NCBI RefSeq assembly: GCF_024756255.1
Contig: NZ_JANUHB010000004.1
Location: 186,001-250,000, forward strand
Length of the DNA: 64,000 nucleotides
Direction: 5' to 3'
DNA from: Massilia agilis
Lineage (GTDB): Bacteria > Pseudomonadota > Gammaproteobacteria > Burkholderiales > Burkholderiaceae_D
Positions within the stretch are counted from its first letter, which is position 1. Each line of letters begins with the position of its first letter. The position numbers and the translations under genes are program-made. The notes under the pieces were generated by a model. That model made no database searches, had not been told where the DNA came from, and saw only the letters and a list, made by a program, of their open reading frames with translations. This document shows positions 7,967-16,147 of this stretch, piece after piece.

Positions 7967-9994
7967 ATGCGATTTCCCCACCTGTTTGCCGCGCTTGGCG
8001 CCGTGTTCCTGGCCCAGGCTCCCCATGCTTTTGCCCAGTCTGCGCTGGACGCCCAGCTGATCGAGCGTGGCCGTTACGTCGCCCGCCTGGGCGATTGCGT
8101 GGCCTGCCACACCGCCGCCGGCGGCAAGGCGATGGCCGGCGGCCTTGAACTGAAGACGCCGATGGGCGTCATCTACTCCACCAACATCACGCCCGACCGC
8201 GACACCGGCATCGGCAAATACACCTACGAGCAGTTCGACCGCGTGATGCGCAAGGGCGTGACGGCCGACGGTCACAACCTGTATCCGGCCATGCCTTATC
8301 CGTCCTATGCCAGGATGAGCAAGGACGACATGGCCGCGCTCTACACCTACCTGCAACGCGGAGTGCAGCCGGTGCGCCAGCCCAACCGCCCGTCGGCCAT
8401 GCGCTGGCCGTACAGCATGCGCTGGGGCATGTCGCTCTGGAATGGCGTCTTCCTGGACGACAAGCCGTTCCGCCCGAATCCGTCGCGTGACACCAACTGG
8501 AACCGTGGCGCCTACCTGGTGCAGTCGCTCGGCCACTGCGGCGCCTGCCACACGCCGCGCGGCATCGCGTTCCAGGAAAAGGCCATGGACGACACCGGTT
8601 CGAACGGCTCGGCCTTCCTCGCCGGCGAGACCGTGGAGGGATGGCGCGCGCTGAGCCTGCGCAACCTGTGGTCGGTGCAGGACACGGTCGAACTGCTCAG
8701 GACCGGCCAGAACCGCTTTGCCACCGTGTCGGGCAACATGGCGGACGTGATCCACCACAGTACCCAGTACTTCAGCGACGCCGACCTGGTGGCGATTGCC
8801 ACCTACCTGAAATCGCTGCCGCCGGCCAAGGGCGAATTGCCGATGCCGTCCACACCGCGCGCACCGGCTGCGCCGCCGGCCACGCTGTACACGACCCGCG
8901 GCGGCCTTGGCTATGCCCAGTTCTGCATCGATTGCCACCGCCACGACGGCGGCGGCGTGCCGGGCGTGTTCCCGGCGCTCGCCGGCAACCAGAGCGTGAC
9001 CAGCGCCGATCCCGCCACCCTGCTGCACATCACGCTGACCGGCTGGAAGACGGTGCAGACATCGGCCCACCCGCGGGTGTACACGATGCCCGGCTTTGCC
9101 CGGCTGGCCGACAGCGAGATCGCCGATATCCTGAGCTTCGTGCGCCAAAGCTGGGGCAACAAGGCCGGCCCGGTCCAGGCATCGGCAGTGGCCAAGGCGC
9201 GCGCCGCGCTGAACCCGGCCACCACCGACTCGAGCAAGTTCGATACCCCGCGCATGGCCAACATGCTGGATGCGCCCAACTCGGCCCAGCTGGTGCGCGG
9301 CATGCAGCTGCACCTGAACACCAAGGCGCTGCTGCCGAAAAACGTGGGCAACCAGCTCAATTGCACCAGCTGCCACCTGAACGCCGGCACCGTGGCCGAC
9401 GGCTCGCCGTTCGTCGGCGTCTCCGCCTTCTTCCCGAGCTACGCGCCGCGTGCCGGGCGCGAGATCACGCTCGAGGACCGCATCAACGGCTGCTTCCGGC
9501 GTTCGATGAACGGCAAGCCGCTGCCGGTCGATTCGGCCGACATGAAGGCGATGGTGGCCTACTTCGACTGGATGAAGCGCGAGACCAAGCCGGGCGACAA
9601 GGTGGCCGGGCGCGGCGTGGGCAAGATCGACCAGTCGATCAAGCCGAATGTCGACAATGGCCGCAAGGTCTATACGCAGCAGTGCGCGGTTTGCCACGGC
9701 AGCAATGGCGAAGGGCTCAAGCGCGCGGACGGGACGATGATCTATCCGCCGCTGTGGGGCGACCAGTCGTTCAACATCGGGGCGGGCATGGCGCGTACCT
9801 ACACGGCTGCGGCCTTCGTCAAGCGCAATATGCCGGTCGGCTTCCACGAGAAGTTCCCGCTGGGGCAGGGCGGCCTGAGCGACCAGGAGGCGGTCGACGT
9901 GGCCGAGTATTTCTCGCACCAGCCGCGGCCGGACTTCCCGGACAAGGTGAAGGACTGGCCGAAGGACAAGAAGCCGGCTGACGCGCGCTACTGA
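7967..9994 (+). CDS. Five-haem cytochrome c: alcohol-dehydrogenase-type triheme unit fused to a TsdA-like diheme unit
   Basis: Periplasmic electron-transfer protein of 675 residues with a signal peptide (MRFPHLFAALGAVFLAQAPHAFAQ). Five CxxCH sites: C44-H48, C191-H195, C320-H324, C466-H470, C573-H577. Residues ~30-395 match the three-haem cytochrome subunit of membrane alcohol/gluconate dehydrogenases (STNITPDRDTGIG, LYPAMPYPSY). Residues ~435-655 match thiosulfate dehydrogenase TsdA: CTSCHLNAG, then EDRINGCFRRSMNG, whose C509 lies where TsdA uses a cysteine as distal ligand of haem 1, and KRNMP (M622) near haem 5. The ATG at 7967 follows an AAGGA site and is the one preceding the signal peptide. 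No dehydrogenase catalytic subunit is adjacent. Substrate is inferred, not shown. Confidence 0.88.
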   Translation: MRFPHLFAALGAVFLAQAPHAFAQSALDAQLIERGRYVARLGDCVACHTAAGGKAMAGGLELKTPMGVIYSTNITPDRDTGIGKYTYEQFDRVMRKGVTADGHNLYPAMPYPSYARMSKDDMAALYTYLQRGVQPVRQPNRPSAMRWPYSMRWGMSLWNGVFLDDKPFRPNPSRDTNWNRGAYLVQSLGHCGACHTPRGIAFQEKAMDDTGSNGSAFLAGETVEGWRALSLRNLWSVQDTVELLRTGQNRFATVSGNMADVIHHSTQYFSDADLVAIATYLKSLPPAKGELPMPSTPRAPAAPPATLYTTRGGLGYAQFCIDCHRHDGGGVPGVFPALAGNQSVTSADPATLLHITLTGWKTVQTSAHPRVYTMPGFARLADSEIADILSFVRQSWGNKAGPVQASAVAKARAALNPATTDSSKFDTPRMANMLDAPNSAQLVRGMQLHLNTKALLPKNVGNQLNCTSCHLNAGTVADGSPFVGVSAFFPSYAPRAGREITLEDRINGCFRRSMNGKPLPVDSADMKAMVAYFDWMKRETKPGDKVAGRGVGKIDQSIKPNVDNGRKVYTQQCAVCHGSNGEGLKRADGTMIYPPLWGDQSFNIGAGMARTYTAAAFVKRNMPVGFHEKFPLGQGGLSDQEAVDVAEYFSHQPRPDFPDKVKDWPKDKKPADARY

Positions 9995-10002
9995 CCGTCA
10001 GC

Positions 10003-10037
10003 GCCCGGCCGGGCCGCCGCGTGCGGCCTGGCCGGGC
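10003..10037. terminator. GC-rich hairpin between convergent genes
   Basis: Fifteen-base inverted repeat GCCCGGCCGGGCCGC / GCGGCCTGGCCGGGC (one G-T pair) around a short loop, followed on the plus strand by AGCTTGTTT. It lies 8 bases after the cytochrome stop and just before the 3' end of the opposing gene, so it may end transcription in both directions. The T-run is weak. Confidence 0.5.
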
Positions 10038-10044
10038 AGCTTGT

Positions 10045-10920
10045 TTATTCGCCGGGCTGCATCGTGTAGCGCAGGCCGGTGACCTGGCCTTGCCACACGC
10101 ACTGCCACTGGCCGGCGTCGTCGTACCAGCCCACCTCGGCGCGCGAAGGCACGCGCATGCCATCTTGCTCGATGTAGTCGAACACCCGGCCTTCCCAGCC
10201 GCGCTGCTGGTAGCCGCTGCCAAAGGTGCACCAGCGCGCCGGCGTGTAGACCGAGGTGACTTCCCCCATCGCGTTAAAGCGGAATTCCAGCGACACCGTC
10301 GTGCCGCGGTCAGTCAGGGTGGCCAGGGCCCGGTGCTCGTCGATCGGCGTCCAGGCCAGGTGCTCGCCAGGCAGCAGGGCGGACGGGTACCACACCCCTT
10401 CTGCCAGGTAGCGGTGCAGCGCGCCGGCATCGAGTTCGGGGCCGGGCGTGGCCGCGCCAACCCGTAGCGCCGACATCGCAAACAGCTCGCTGGCGCCGTG
10501 GCCAGCGGCGTATGCGTCCAGCACGCGCAGGTGGACCAGCGGCGCGACCTGCACGCGCGCGTTCCACACGAATCCGGGCGCCGCCGGGCGCACCAGATGG
10601 GTCGCGCTGAAAGTCATCCAGCGCTCTGTGTCCAGGCTGGCGCGCATGCTGCCTTCCTGCTGCAGTTGCGCGTCCAGGATCAGGGGCTGGCCGTCGGCCA
10701 GCACACGCCTGAAGTAGCGCTGCACCGGCCCGGGCAGCGCGTCCAGCTGTTCAAAGCGAACGCGCGCGGCAGGCGCAGGTGCTGCTGCGTCATGGCCGAG
10801 CAGGGCATCGCGCAGCGTGGCGCTGGCGCGCTGCTGGCGCTGGTGGCCCAGCCACGCCGCCACACCCAGCCCGGCGCCGGCCGCCGCCGCCCACAGCCAT
10901 CCCTTGCGCGCGTTTGCCAT
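10045..10920 (-). CDS. Protein of unknown function, DUF6544 type, membrane-anchored
   Basis: A 291-residue protein with an N-terminal hydrophobic anchor at about 8-24 (WLWAAAAGAGLGVAAWLG). The body has the pattern of a large uncharacterised family (DUF6544/DUF6920): LPGPVQRYFRRVL, SATHLVRPAAPGFVWNARV, LDAYAAGHG, YLAEGVWYPSALLPG and W-x-P spaced aromatic residues in predicted beta strands. No catalytic motif is evident. It is encoded 10 bases downstream of the M14 carboxypeptidase on the same strand and is likely cotranscribed. No function can be assigned. Confidence 0.75.
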   Translation of the reverse strand: MANARKGWLWAAAAGAGLGVAAWLGHQRQQRASATLRDALLGHDAAAPAPAARVRFEQLDALPGPVQRYFRRVLADGQPLILDAQLQQEGSMRASLDTERWMTFSATHLVRPAAPGFVWNARVQVAPLVHLRVLDAYAAGHGASELFAMSALRVGAATPGPELDAGALHRYLAEGVWYPSALLPGEHLAWTPIDEHRALATLTDRGTTVSLEFRFNAMGEVTSVYTPARWCTFGSGYQQRGWEGRVFDYIEQDGMRVPSRAEVGWYDDAGQWQCVWQGQVTGLRYTMQPGE

Positions 10921-10930
10921 CGGTTCGCGC

Positions 10931-12064
10931 TTACTTCAGCGAACGCACATGGTTCAGCACCGGCTGCAGCACCGCCGCGCCCAGGCGCGCGCTGCGGGCG
11001 CCGTCCCAGCCCACCTGCGGGTCGGGGTCGTTGGCGTTGTCCTTGAACGGCAGTTCGAGCGTGAGCGACAGGCAGCCAAAGCGGTGCGTGATGTGCGGCG
11101 AACCCATGGTCAGCGTCTCGTCGCTGAAGTTCCCTTTCGGGTAGCCGTGCTGGTCCTGGAAGTCGGGGCTAGCGATCATGAAGTCGTCCGAGAACTTCTT
11201 CTGCCATGCCGCCTGTTCGGCCGTGAAGTTCGGCAGCTCCTCGCTGCCGGCGATGAACACGTAGGGCAGGCCCTCGTCGCCGTGCACGTCCAGGCACATG
11301 TCCACGCCGGTTTCCTTCATCTTTTCGAGCACCAGGTAGACCTCGGGGCTGCGCTCCATGGTCGGGTTCATCCATTCGCGGTTCAGGTTCGCGCCCGCCG
11401 CGTTGGTGCGCAGGTTGCCGCGCACCGAGCCGTCCGGGTTCATGTTCGGCACCACATAGAACACCGTTTCGTTCAGCAGCTGGCGGCCGAACGGGTTGGC
11501 CGGGTCGAGCAGCGCGTCGAGCATGCCTTCGACGAACCATTCGGCCATCGTCTCGCCCGGGTGCTGGCGTGCGATCACCCACACCTTTTTCTTGTTCGCG
11601 GCCGGCTCGCCGATCACCAGCATGTTCAGGTCGCGGCCGTCGATGGTCGAGCCCAGGTCCAGCATGCGCACGTGCTCGGACATCTGCGCGCGGTCGAGCA
11701 GCTCAAGGTGGCGCTCCCACGAGTACGGCTCGAAATAGGCGTAGTACACGCTGTCCATGCCCGGGGTGTGCTCGATGGTCAGCACGCTGCCGTCGAAAGT
11801 GGTCGGCACGCGGAACCAGTTGATGCGGTCATAGCTCGCCATCGCCTGGTAGCCTTCCCACCCGGCCGGGTAGGCGGCCTTGCCGGCGTTGAGCAGGCGG
11901 ATGGTGCAGGCTTCGCCCTGCGCGCCCTGCAGGCGGAAGTAGAACCACTGGATGATGTCCGCGTGCGAATCCTTGCGGATGTTCAGATCGATGGCGCTGG
12001 CGCTTGTGGCGTTCACGATCTCGATGGCGCCAGCATCGAACTGGCTGCTGATCTTGATGGGCAT
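10931..12064 (-). CDS. M14 zinc carboxypeptidase, cytosolic-carboxypeptidase (M14D-like) type
   Basis: A 377-residue cytoplasmic metallocarboxypeptidase. An N-terminal beta-sandwich domain (about 1-125, with WFYFRLQGAQG) typical of the CCP/Nna1-like subgroup precedes the catalytic domain. Zinc ligands H168 and E171 (RQHPGET) and H261 (LDVHGDEG) and the catalytic glutamate E337 (SLTLELPFKD) are all present, as are the substrate-binding NPDG and NLNREW motifs. Bacterial members have unknown natural substrates; eukaryotic relatives remove glutamates from tubulin. There is no signal peptide. The start follows an AACAGGGAACACCC leader on the minus strand. Likely an operon with the downstream DUF6544-type gene. 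Confidence 0.9.
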   Translation of the reverse strand: MPIKISSQFDAGAIEIVNATSASAIDLNIRKDSHADIIQWFYFRLQGAQGEACTIRLLNAGKAAYPAGWEGYQAMASYDRINWFRVPTTFDGSVLTIEHTPGMDSVYYAYFEPYSWERHLELLDRAQMSEHVRMLDLGSTIDGRDLNMLVIGEPAANKKKVWVIARQHPGETMAEWFVEGMLDALLDPANPFGRQLLNETVFYVVPNMNPDGSVRGNLRTNAAGANLNREWMNPTMERSPEVYLVLEKMKETGVDMCLDVHGDEGLPYVFIAGSEELPNFTAEQAAWQKKFSDDFMIASPDFQDQHGYPKGNFSDETLTMGSPHITHRFGCLSLTLELPFKDNANDPDPQVGWDGARSARLGAAVLQPVLNHVRSLK

Positions 12065-12217
12065 GGGTGTTCCCTGTTGTGGATGGCAGAAAGCCGAGAT
12101 GATACCGTTTTTTCGCGCGCCCGAAACCGGGCTTTGTCCTGCGGCGGCTCAAACCGGGCCGGCCGCGATTTGTTAACTTGGAAGCTTTCCGCGCCACGTC
12201 ATGGGGGAACGGCAAGC

Positions 12218-12472
12218 ATGGCCATCTGTGTTACGCATCCAGAAGTCACCATCATCAACCGCCGCGGCATCTGGCTCGAGCTGCGTGGCGAGGAACTGTA
12301 TTTGCCGTTCCTGGAGTTCCCCGAGTTCGAGCATGCCAGCATCGCGCAGGTGTGCCAGGTCGAGTGCCTGGGCGCGCGCCTGTACTGGCCGCTGCTGCAC
12401 ATCGACCTTCCCTTGCAGGCGCTGCGCAACCCGCTGGTCTCGCGCCGCAAGCGCGACGTGTTCAACTGCTAG
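12218..12472 (+). CDS. DUF2442-type small protein
   Basis: An 84-residue protein beginning MAICVTHPEVTIINRRG. The body WLELRGEELYLPFLEFPEF and the closing LYWPLLHIDLPLQAL resemble DUF2442 proteins, which often end in a WP-x(4)-D element and sometimes occur beside toxin-antitoxin or regulator genes. Its partner here would be a neighbour; none of the usual DUF4160 partners is present. It converges on paaX: both genes end within a shared CTAG, each reading TAG on its own strand. Coding seems likely from the family match; role unknown. Confidence 0.7.
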   Translation: MAICVTHPEVTIINRRGIWLELRGEELYLPFLEFPEFEHASIAQVCQVECLGARLYWPLLHIDLPLQALRNPLVSRRKRDVFNC

Positions 12473-13401
12473 CCGTCCTTGGGCAGGCCGCCAAAGCGTT
12501 CGTAGAACCCGGTGTCGGCGCCGGGCGCCTGCGGGTCTTCGCGCCGCAGCACTTCCAGTACGTGTTCCTCGGCCCGCGCAAAGGTGCGCAGGTAGATCGA
12601 ACGCGCCAGCTCGTATGCCTGGGTGCCGGGCCACTGCGCGGGCAGCAGTTCCAGCGGCAGCATCGGGTCGTGCAGCTGCAGGCGGCGGTAGGCATGCACC
12701 AGCAGCGTGCGCACCATGAAGGCGGTTTGCGGCGCGATGTCGTCCCCTGGCAGCAGCGTCTCCAGCTGCGCGAAGGTGTCGATGAAATGGCGGTATTGCG
12801 CGGCCACGCCCGACAGGTCCCAGCCTTCCGCCACCAGCTCGGGCAGCGGCCGCGATGCCACGCCCGGCAGCTCGGTGGCGGTGCAGGCAAACAGCCGCCC
12901 TTCGGCGCCGTTGCGGCGCAGGATCTCGCCCAGGCTGGTGAGGTCCGGTGCCGGATGGGCCAGCACGCCGGCGGCGAGCATGGCAAAGCCATCCCACTGC
13001 AGTTCGCGGCGCAGCGCGCTGCGCTGGTCGGCGTCGAGCGAGCCGTTCGGCGTGAGCAGCAGCACCCAGCGGCCGTCCCAGTGCAGCCCCGGCTTGGAAT
13101 AGATGCGGCGGTTGGCGCGCGCCACCCGCGGCAGCGCCTGCGGCGAGAGCAGGTAGCGGCTGCGCCGCCCCTCGCGGCTTGCGATCAGCCAGCCTTCGTT
13201 CACGAGGCGGAACACGCTGGTGCGTGTGAGCCGGTCGGTCACCGCCAGCGGCGCCACCAGCTCGATCAGGCTGCCCAGCCACACGGCCCCGCCGTGCGGC
13301 GCAATCGCGTCACCCAGCACGGTCATCACAAGGGATTTGGAACGGGGCGGTTCGGCGCTCAGGAAGCGGTCGATCCACGCGCTGCTGGTGGCAAGATTCA
13401 T
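12469..13401 (-). CDS. paaX: Phenylacetic acid degradation repressor PaaX
   Basis: GntR-like winged-helix repressor of the paa genes, relieved by phenylacetyl-CoA. The 310-residue product has an N-terminal winged helix at about 25-95 (LVMTVLGDAIAPHGGAVWL, LTRTSVFRLVNEGWL, SRYLLSP), the PaaX central domain (WDGRWVLLLTPN) and the C-terminal ligand domain with HAYRRLQLHDPMLPLELLP. The ATG at 13401 is preferred; an in-frame ATG at 13455 would run the coding region into the operator area. It is divergent from paaA with about 106 bases between them. The length is typical of the family. Confidence 0.93.
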   Translation of the reverse strand: MNLATSSAWIDRFLSAEPPRSKSLVMTVLGDAIAPHGGAVWLGSLIELVAPLAVTDRLTRTSVFRLVNEGWLIASREGRRSRYLLSPQALPRVARANRRIYSKPGLHWDGRWVLLLTPNGSLDADQRSALRRELQWDGFAMLAAGVLAHPAPDLTSLGEILRRNGAEGRLFACTATELPGVASRPLPELVAEGWDLSGVAAQYRHFIDTFAQLETLLPGDDIAPQTAFMVRTLLVHAYRRLQLHDPMLPLELLPAQWPGTQAYELARSIYLRTFARAEEHVLEVLRREDPQAPGADTGFYERFGGLPKDG

Positions 13402-13433
13402 GGTGGCGGGGGCGGCCTGTGGGGGCTCAATAT

Positions 13434-13470
13434 GATTCAAAATTCCGCTATACATCGCGAATTTTGTATC
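13434..13470. promoter_or_regulatory. Candidate PaaX operator / paaA promoter region
   Basis: Imperfect inverted repeat GATTCAAAATTC (13434-13445) and GAATTTTGTATC (13459-13470), 11 of 12 positions matching, in an AT-rich island between divergent paaX and paaA. TGATTC-type half sites are known in PaaX operators of other proteobacteria. A TATTAT at 13472-13477 and a TATAAC at 13483-13488 are possible -10 boxes just downstream. The assignment is inference from position and symmetry. Confidence 0.5.
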
Positions 13471-13507
13471 GTATTATGGATTTATAACGAATGCAACGGA
13501 GACAACG

Positions 13508-14494
13508 ATGTACGCACAAATGGTCGACACTGGCCTGAAGAAGGTCCAGTCCGTCGAAGATATGAGCGCGCAGGAGCAGGCGTTCCAGGCCCGGATCGGC
13601 GCCGGCGTCAAGATCGAGCCCAAGGACTGGATGCCCGAGGCCTACCGCAAGACGCTGGTGCGCCAGATCTCGCAGCACGCGCACTCCGAAATCGTGGGTC
13701 AGCTCCCCGAGGGCAACTGGGTCACGCGCGCGCCCACACTCAAGCGCAAGGCCATTTTGCTGGCCAAGATCCAGGACGAAGCGGGCCATGGCCTGTACCT
13801 GTACAGCGCCGCCGAAACGCTGGGCGTCTCGCGCGACGAGCTGCTCGACGCGCTGCACAGCGGCCGCGCCAAGTACTCCAGCATCTTCAATTATCCCACG
13901 CTCAGCTGGGCCGACATGGGGGCCATCGGCTGGCTGGTCGATGGCGCGGCCATCACCAACCAGATCCCGCTGTGCCGCTGCTCGTACGGGCCGTACTCGC
14001 GCGCGATGATCCGCGTCTGCAAGGAAGAGGCCTTCCACGCGCGCCAGGGCTACGACATCATGATGAAGCTGGCGCAGGGCTCGCCCGAGCAAAAAGCCAT
14101 GGCGCAGGATGCGCTGAACCGCTGGTGGTGGCCGTCGCTCATGATGTTCGGCCCGCCGGACGCGGACTCGGTCAACAGCCAGCAGTCGATGAACTGGCGC
14201 ATCAAGCTGTTCTCGAACGACGAGCTGCGCCAGCGCATGGTGGACCAGACCGTGCCGCAGGCCGAATACCTGGGCCTCACGATCCCCGACCCCAAGCTCA
14301 AGTGGAACGCGGAGCGCGGCCACTACGACTTTGGCGAGATCGACTGGAGCGAGTTCCACAACGTCCTGAAGGGCAACGGCCCGTGCAACAAGGAGCGCCT
14401 CGCCACGCGCGTGAAGGCGTACGAGGACGGCCAGTGGTTCCGCGAAGCGCTGGTGGCGCACGCCGAGAAAAAAGCCGCAAAACAAGCAGCGTAG
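13508..14494 (+). CDS. paaA: 1,2-phenylacetyl-CoA epoxidase, catalytic subunit A
   Basis: Catalytic di-iron subunit of the PaaABCE multicomponent monooxygenase, which epoxidises the ring of phenylacetyl-CoA. The 328-residue protein shows the bacterial multicomponent monooxygenase ligands: E61 ([11 protein letters not shown]), E91-x-x-H94 (QDEAGHGLY) and E174-x-x-H177 (EEAFHARQG). Length and sequence match PaaA. First gene of a long operon; the ATG follows GCAACGGAGACAACG. Oddity: the TAG stop is made by the first bases of an intergenic repeat of the GTAGGGTGGGC family, so the original 3' end may have differed slightly (current end KKAAKQAA). Confidence 0.96.
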   Translation: MYAQMVDTGLKKVQSVEDMSAQEQAFQARIGAGVKIEPKDWMPEAYRKTLVRQISQHAHSEIVGQLPEGNWVTRAPTLKRKAILLAKIQDEAGHGLYLYSAAETLGVSRDELLDALHSGRAKYSSIFNYPTLSWADMGAIGWLVDGAAITNQIPLCRCSYGPYSRAMIRVCKEEAFHARQGYDIMMKLAQGSPEQKAMAQDALNRWWWPSLMMFGPPDADSVNSQQSMNWRIKLFSNDELRQRMVDQTVPQAEYLGLTIPDPKLKWNAERGHYDFGEIDWSEFHNVLKGNGPCNKERLATRVKAYEDGQWFREALVAHAEKKAAKQAA

Positions 14495-14565
14495 GGTGGG
14501 CACTTGTGCCCACGCGTGCGCACGCGCCGCGTGATTCCCGCGTGGGCTCGAGAGCCCACCCTACG
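14491..14565. repeat. Family 1 repeat (GTAGGGTGGGC) between paaA and paaB
   Basis: Two outward-ending imperfect hairpin arms: GTAGGGTGGGC-ACTT-GTGCCCACGCG and CGCGTGGGCTCGAGAGCCCACCCTAC. The whole unit is itself an inverted repeat. Its first TAG is the paaA stop codon. Located inside the operon, so a long hairpin forms in the paa mRNA between the A and B cistrons. Confidence 0.85.
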
Positions 14566-14587
14566 TCGAAAAAACAGGGAGACAAAC

Positions 14588-14872
14588 ATGAGCAAAGAAT
14601 GGCCGCTGTGGGAAGTATTCATCCGCAGCCAGCACGGCCTGGCACACAAGCACGTGGGCAGCCTGCACGCGCCGGACGCCGAAATGGCGATCAATAACGC
14701 GCGCGACGTGTACACCCGCCGCAACGAAGGCGTCTCGATCTGGGTCGTCAAGGCGCAGGACATCGTCGCCTCCAGCCCGGCCGACAAGGAGGCGCTGTTC
14801 GAGCCGTCCAACAACAAGGTGTACCGCCACCCGACCTTCTTCCCCATGCCGGAAGAAGTGAAGAACCTGTGA
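14588..14872 (+). CDS. paaB: 1,2-phenylacetyl-CoA epoxidase subunit B
   Basis: Small essential subunit of the epoxidase, proposed to bridge or stabilise PaaAC complexes. The 94-residue protein starts MSKEWPLWEVFIRSQHGLAHKHVG and has the signature LHAPDAEMAINNARDVYTRR, typical of PaaB. The ATG follows an AGGGAGACAAAC ribosome-binding site placed just after the repeat. Its TGA overlaps the GTG of paaC. Confidence 0.95.
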   Translation: MSKEWPLWEVFIRSQHGLAHKHVGSLHAPDAEMAINNARDVYTRRNEGVSIWVVKAQDIVASSPADKEALFEPSNNKVYRHPTFFPMPEEVKNL

Positions 14873-15633
14873 GCGCGGCCATGAACGAGAAGTTCGAATA
14901 CCTGCTGCGCCAGGGCGACAACGCGCTCATCCTCGCGCAGCAGCTGTGCCAGTGGACCGGCAAGGGCCCCGCGCTGGAAGAGGACATGGCGCTGTCGAAC
15001 ATTGCGCTCGACCTGCTCGGCCAGACTCGCATGTGGCTCACCTACGCCGCCGAGGTCGAAGGCCAGGGGCGCGACGAGGACAAGCTTGCCTTCCTGCGCG
15101 ACGCCGGCGCCTACCGCAACTGCCTGCTGCTCGAGCAGCCCAACGGCAGCTACGCCGACACGCTGATGCGCCAGTTCTACTTCGACGTGTGGCACTACTT
15201 CCTGATCGAAGGCCTGGCCAATTCGCGCGACGAGCGCATCGCCGAGATCGCCGCCAAGTCGCTCAAGGAAGTGACCTACCACCTGCGCCGCAGCAGCGAC
15301 CTCGTGGTGCGCCTGGGCGACGGCACCGAAGAGAGCCATGCGCGCATGCAGGCGGCCGCCGACGAGCTGTGGCGCTTCACCGGCGAGATGTTCATCTACG
15401 ACGCGGTGGACGAGGCGATGGTCAAACAAGGCGTGGCCCCGGCGTCGCAAGTGCTGCGCGCGGCCTTCCTGCAGCACGTGGCCGAGATCTTCGACGAAGC
15501 GACGCTCACCGTACCGCCGCTGGACACCTACATGCAGCGCGGCGGCAAGCAGGGCCGCCACACCGAGCGCCTCGGCTACATCCTGGCCGAGATGCAGTTC
15601 CTGCAGCGCGCCTATCCGGGCGTGGAATGGTAA
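14869..15633 (+). CDS. paaC: 1,2-phenylacetyl-CoA epoxidase, structural subunit C
   Basis: Ferritin-like structural partner of PaaA (254 residues) that helps bind the CoA substrate and lacks the full set of iron ligands. Seen: EYLLRQGDNALILAQQLCQWTGKGP, the NIALDLLGQTRMWL helix and QFYFDVWHYFLIEGL. The start is either GTG at 14869, in a GTGA overlap with paaB, or ATG at 14881 four codons later; coupling favours the GTG. The stop overlaps the ATG of paaD in TAATG. Confidence 0.95.
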   Translation: MSAAMNEKFEYLLRQGDNALILAQQLCQWTGKGPALEEDMALSNIALDLLGQTRMWLTYAAEVEGQGRDEDKLAFLRDAGAYRNCLLLEQPNGSYADTLMRQFYFDVWHYFLIEGLANSRDERIAEIAAKSLKEVTYHLRRSSDLVVRLGDGTEESHARMQAAADELWRFTGEMFIYDAVDEAMVKQGVAPASQVLRAAFLQHVAEIFDEATLTVPPLDTYMQRGGKQGRHTERLGYILAEMQFLQRAYPGVEW

Positions 15634-16139
15634 TGCAGGCGGGGCACGCAACGCGCGAGCAGGTGATGGCCTGGCTCGACGAAGTGGCCGACCCCGAGAT
15701 CCCCGTGATCTCGGTGGTGGATCTGGGCATCGTGCGCGATGTGGCGTTCGATGGCGACGAATGCGTCGTCACCATCACGCCCACCTACTCGGGCTGCCCG
15801 GCCATGCAGGTGATCGCCGAATCGGTGACCGCGCAGCTGAACAAGCACGGCATCGCGAAGGTGCGCCTGGCCACGCGGCTCGCGCCCGCATGGACTACCG
15901 ACTGGATGAGCGACGCCGGCAAGGCCGCGCTCAAGCGCTACGGCATTGCGCCGCCGGCGCAGCAGGCCATCGACATCAGCGGCCTGTCGCGCAGGCTGGC
16001 GCCCGAGCCCGACGTGGCATGCCCGCATTGCGGGTCGATGCACACCGCGCTGGTCAGCCAGTTCGGCTCGACGGCCTGCAAGGCGCTCTACAAGTGCCTG
16101 GACTGCCGCGAGCCCTTCGATTATTTCAAGAGCCATTAA
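15633..16139 (+). CDS. paaD: Phenylacetate degradation protein PaaD
   Basis: A 168-residue protein with an N-terminal MIP18/DUF59 domain (VADPEIPVISVVDLGIVRDV, TPTYSGCPAMQVI) and a C-terminal cysteine-rich zinc- or iron-sulfur-type motif (CPHCGSMHTALVSQFGSTAC-x(7)-CLDC). PaaD is required for epoxidase activity in vivo and is thought to help mature the Fe-S cluster of PaaE. It starts in a TAATG overlap with paaC; an ATG two codons upstream (15627) is possible. PaaE follows after 8 bases. Confidence 0.93.
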   Translation: MQAGHATREQVMAWLDEVADPEIPVISVVDLGIVRDVAFDGDECVVTITPTYSGCPAMQVIAESVTAQLNKHGIAKVRLATRLAPAWTTDWMSDAGKAALKRYGIAPPAQQAIDISGLSRRLAPEPDVACPHCGSMHTALVSQFGSTACKALYKCLDCREPFDYFKSH

Positions 16140-16147
16140 GGCCGAAC

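Noticed and set aside
12218..12472. Toxin-antitoxin pair with the DUF2442 protein
   Set aside because: No DUF4160 or other toxin-like partner gene is adjacent; the neighbours are paaX and an M14 carboxypeptidase.
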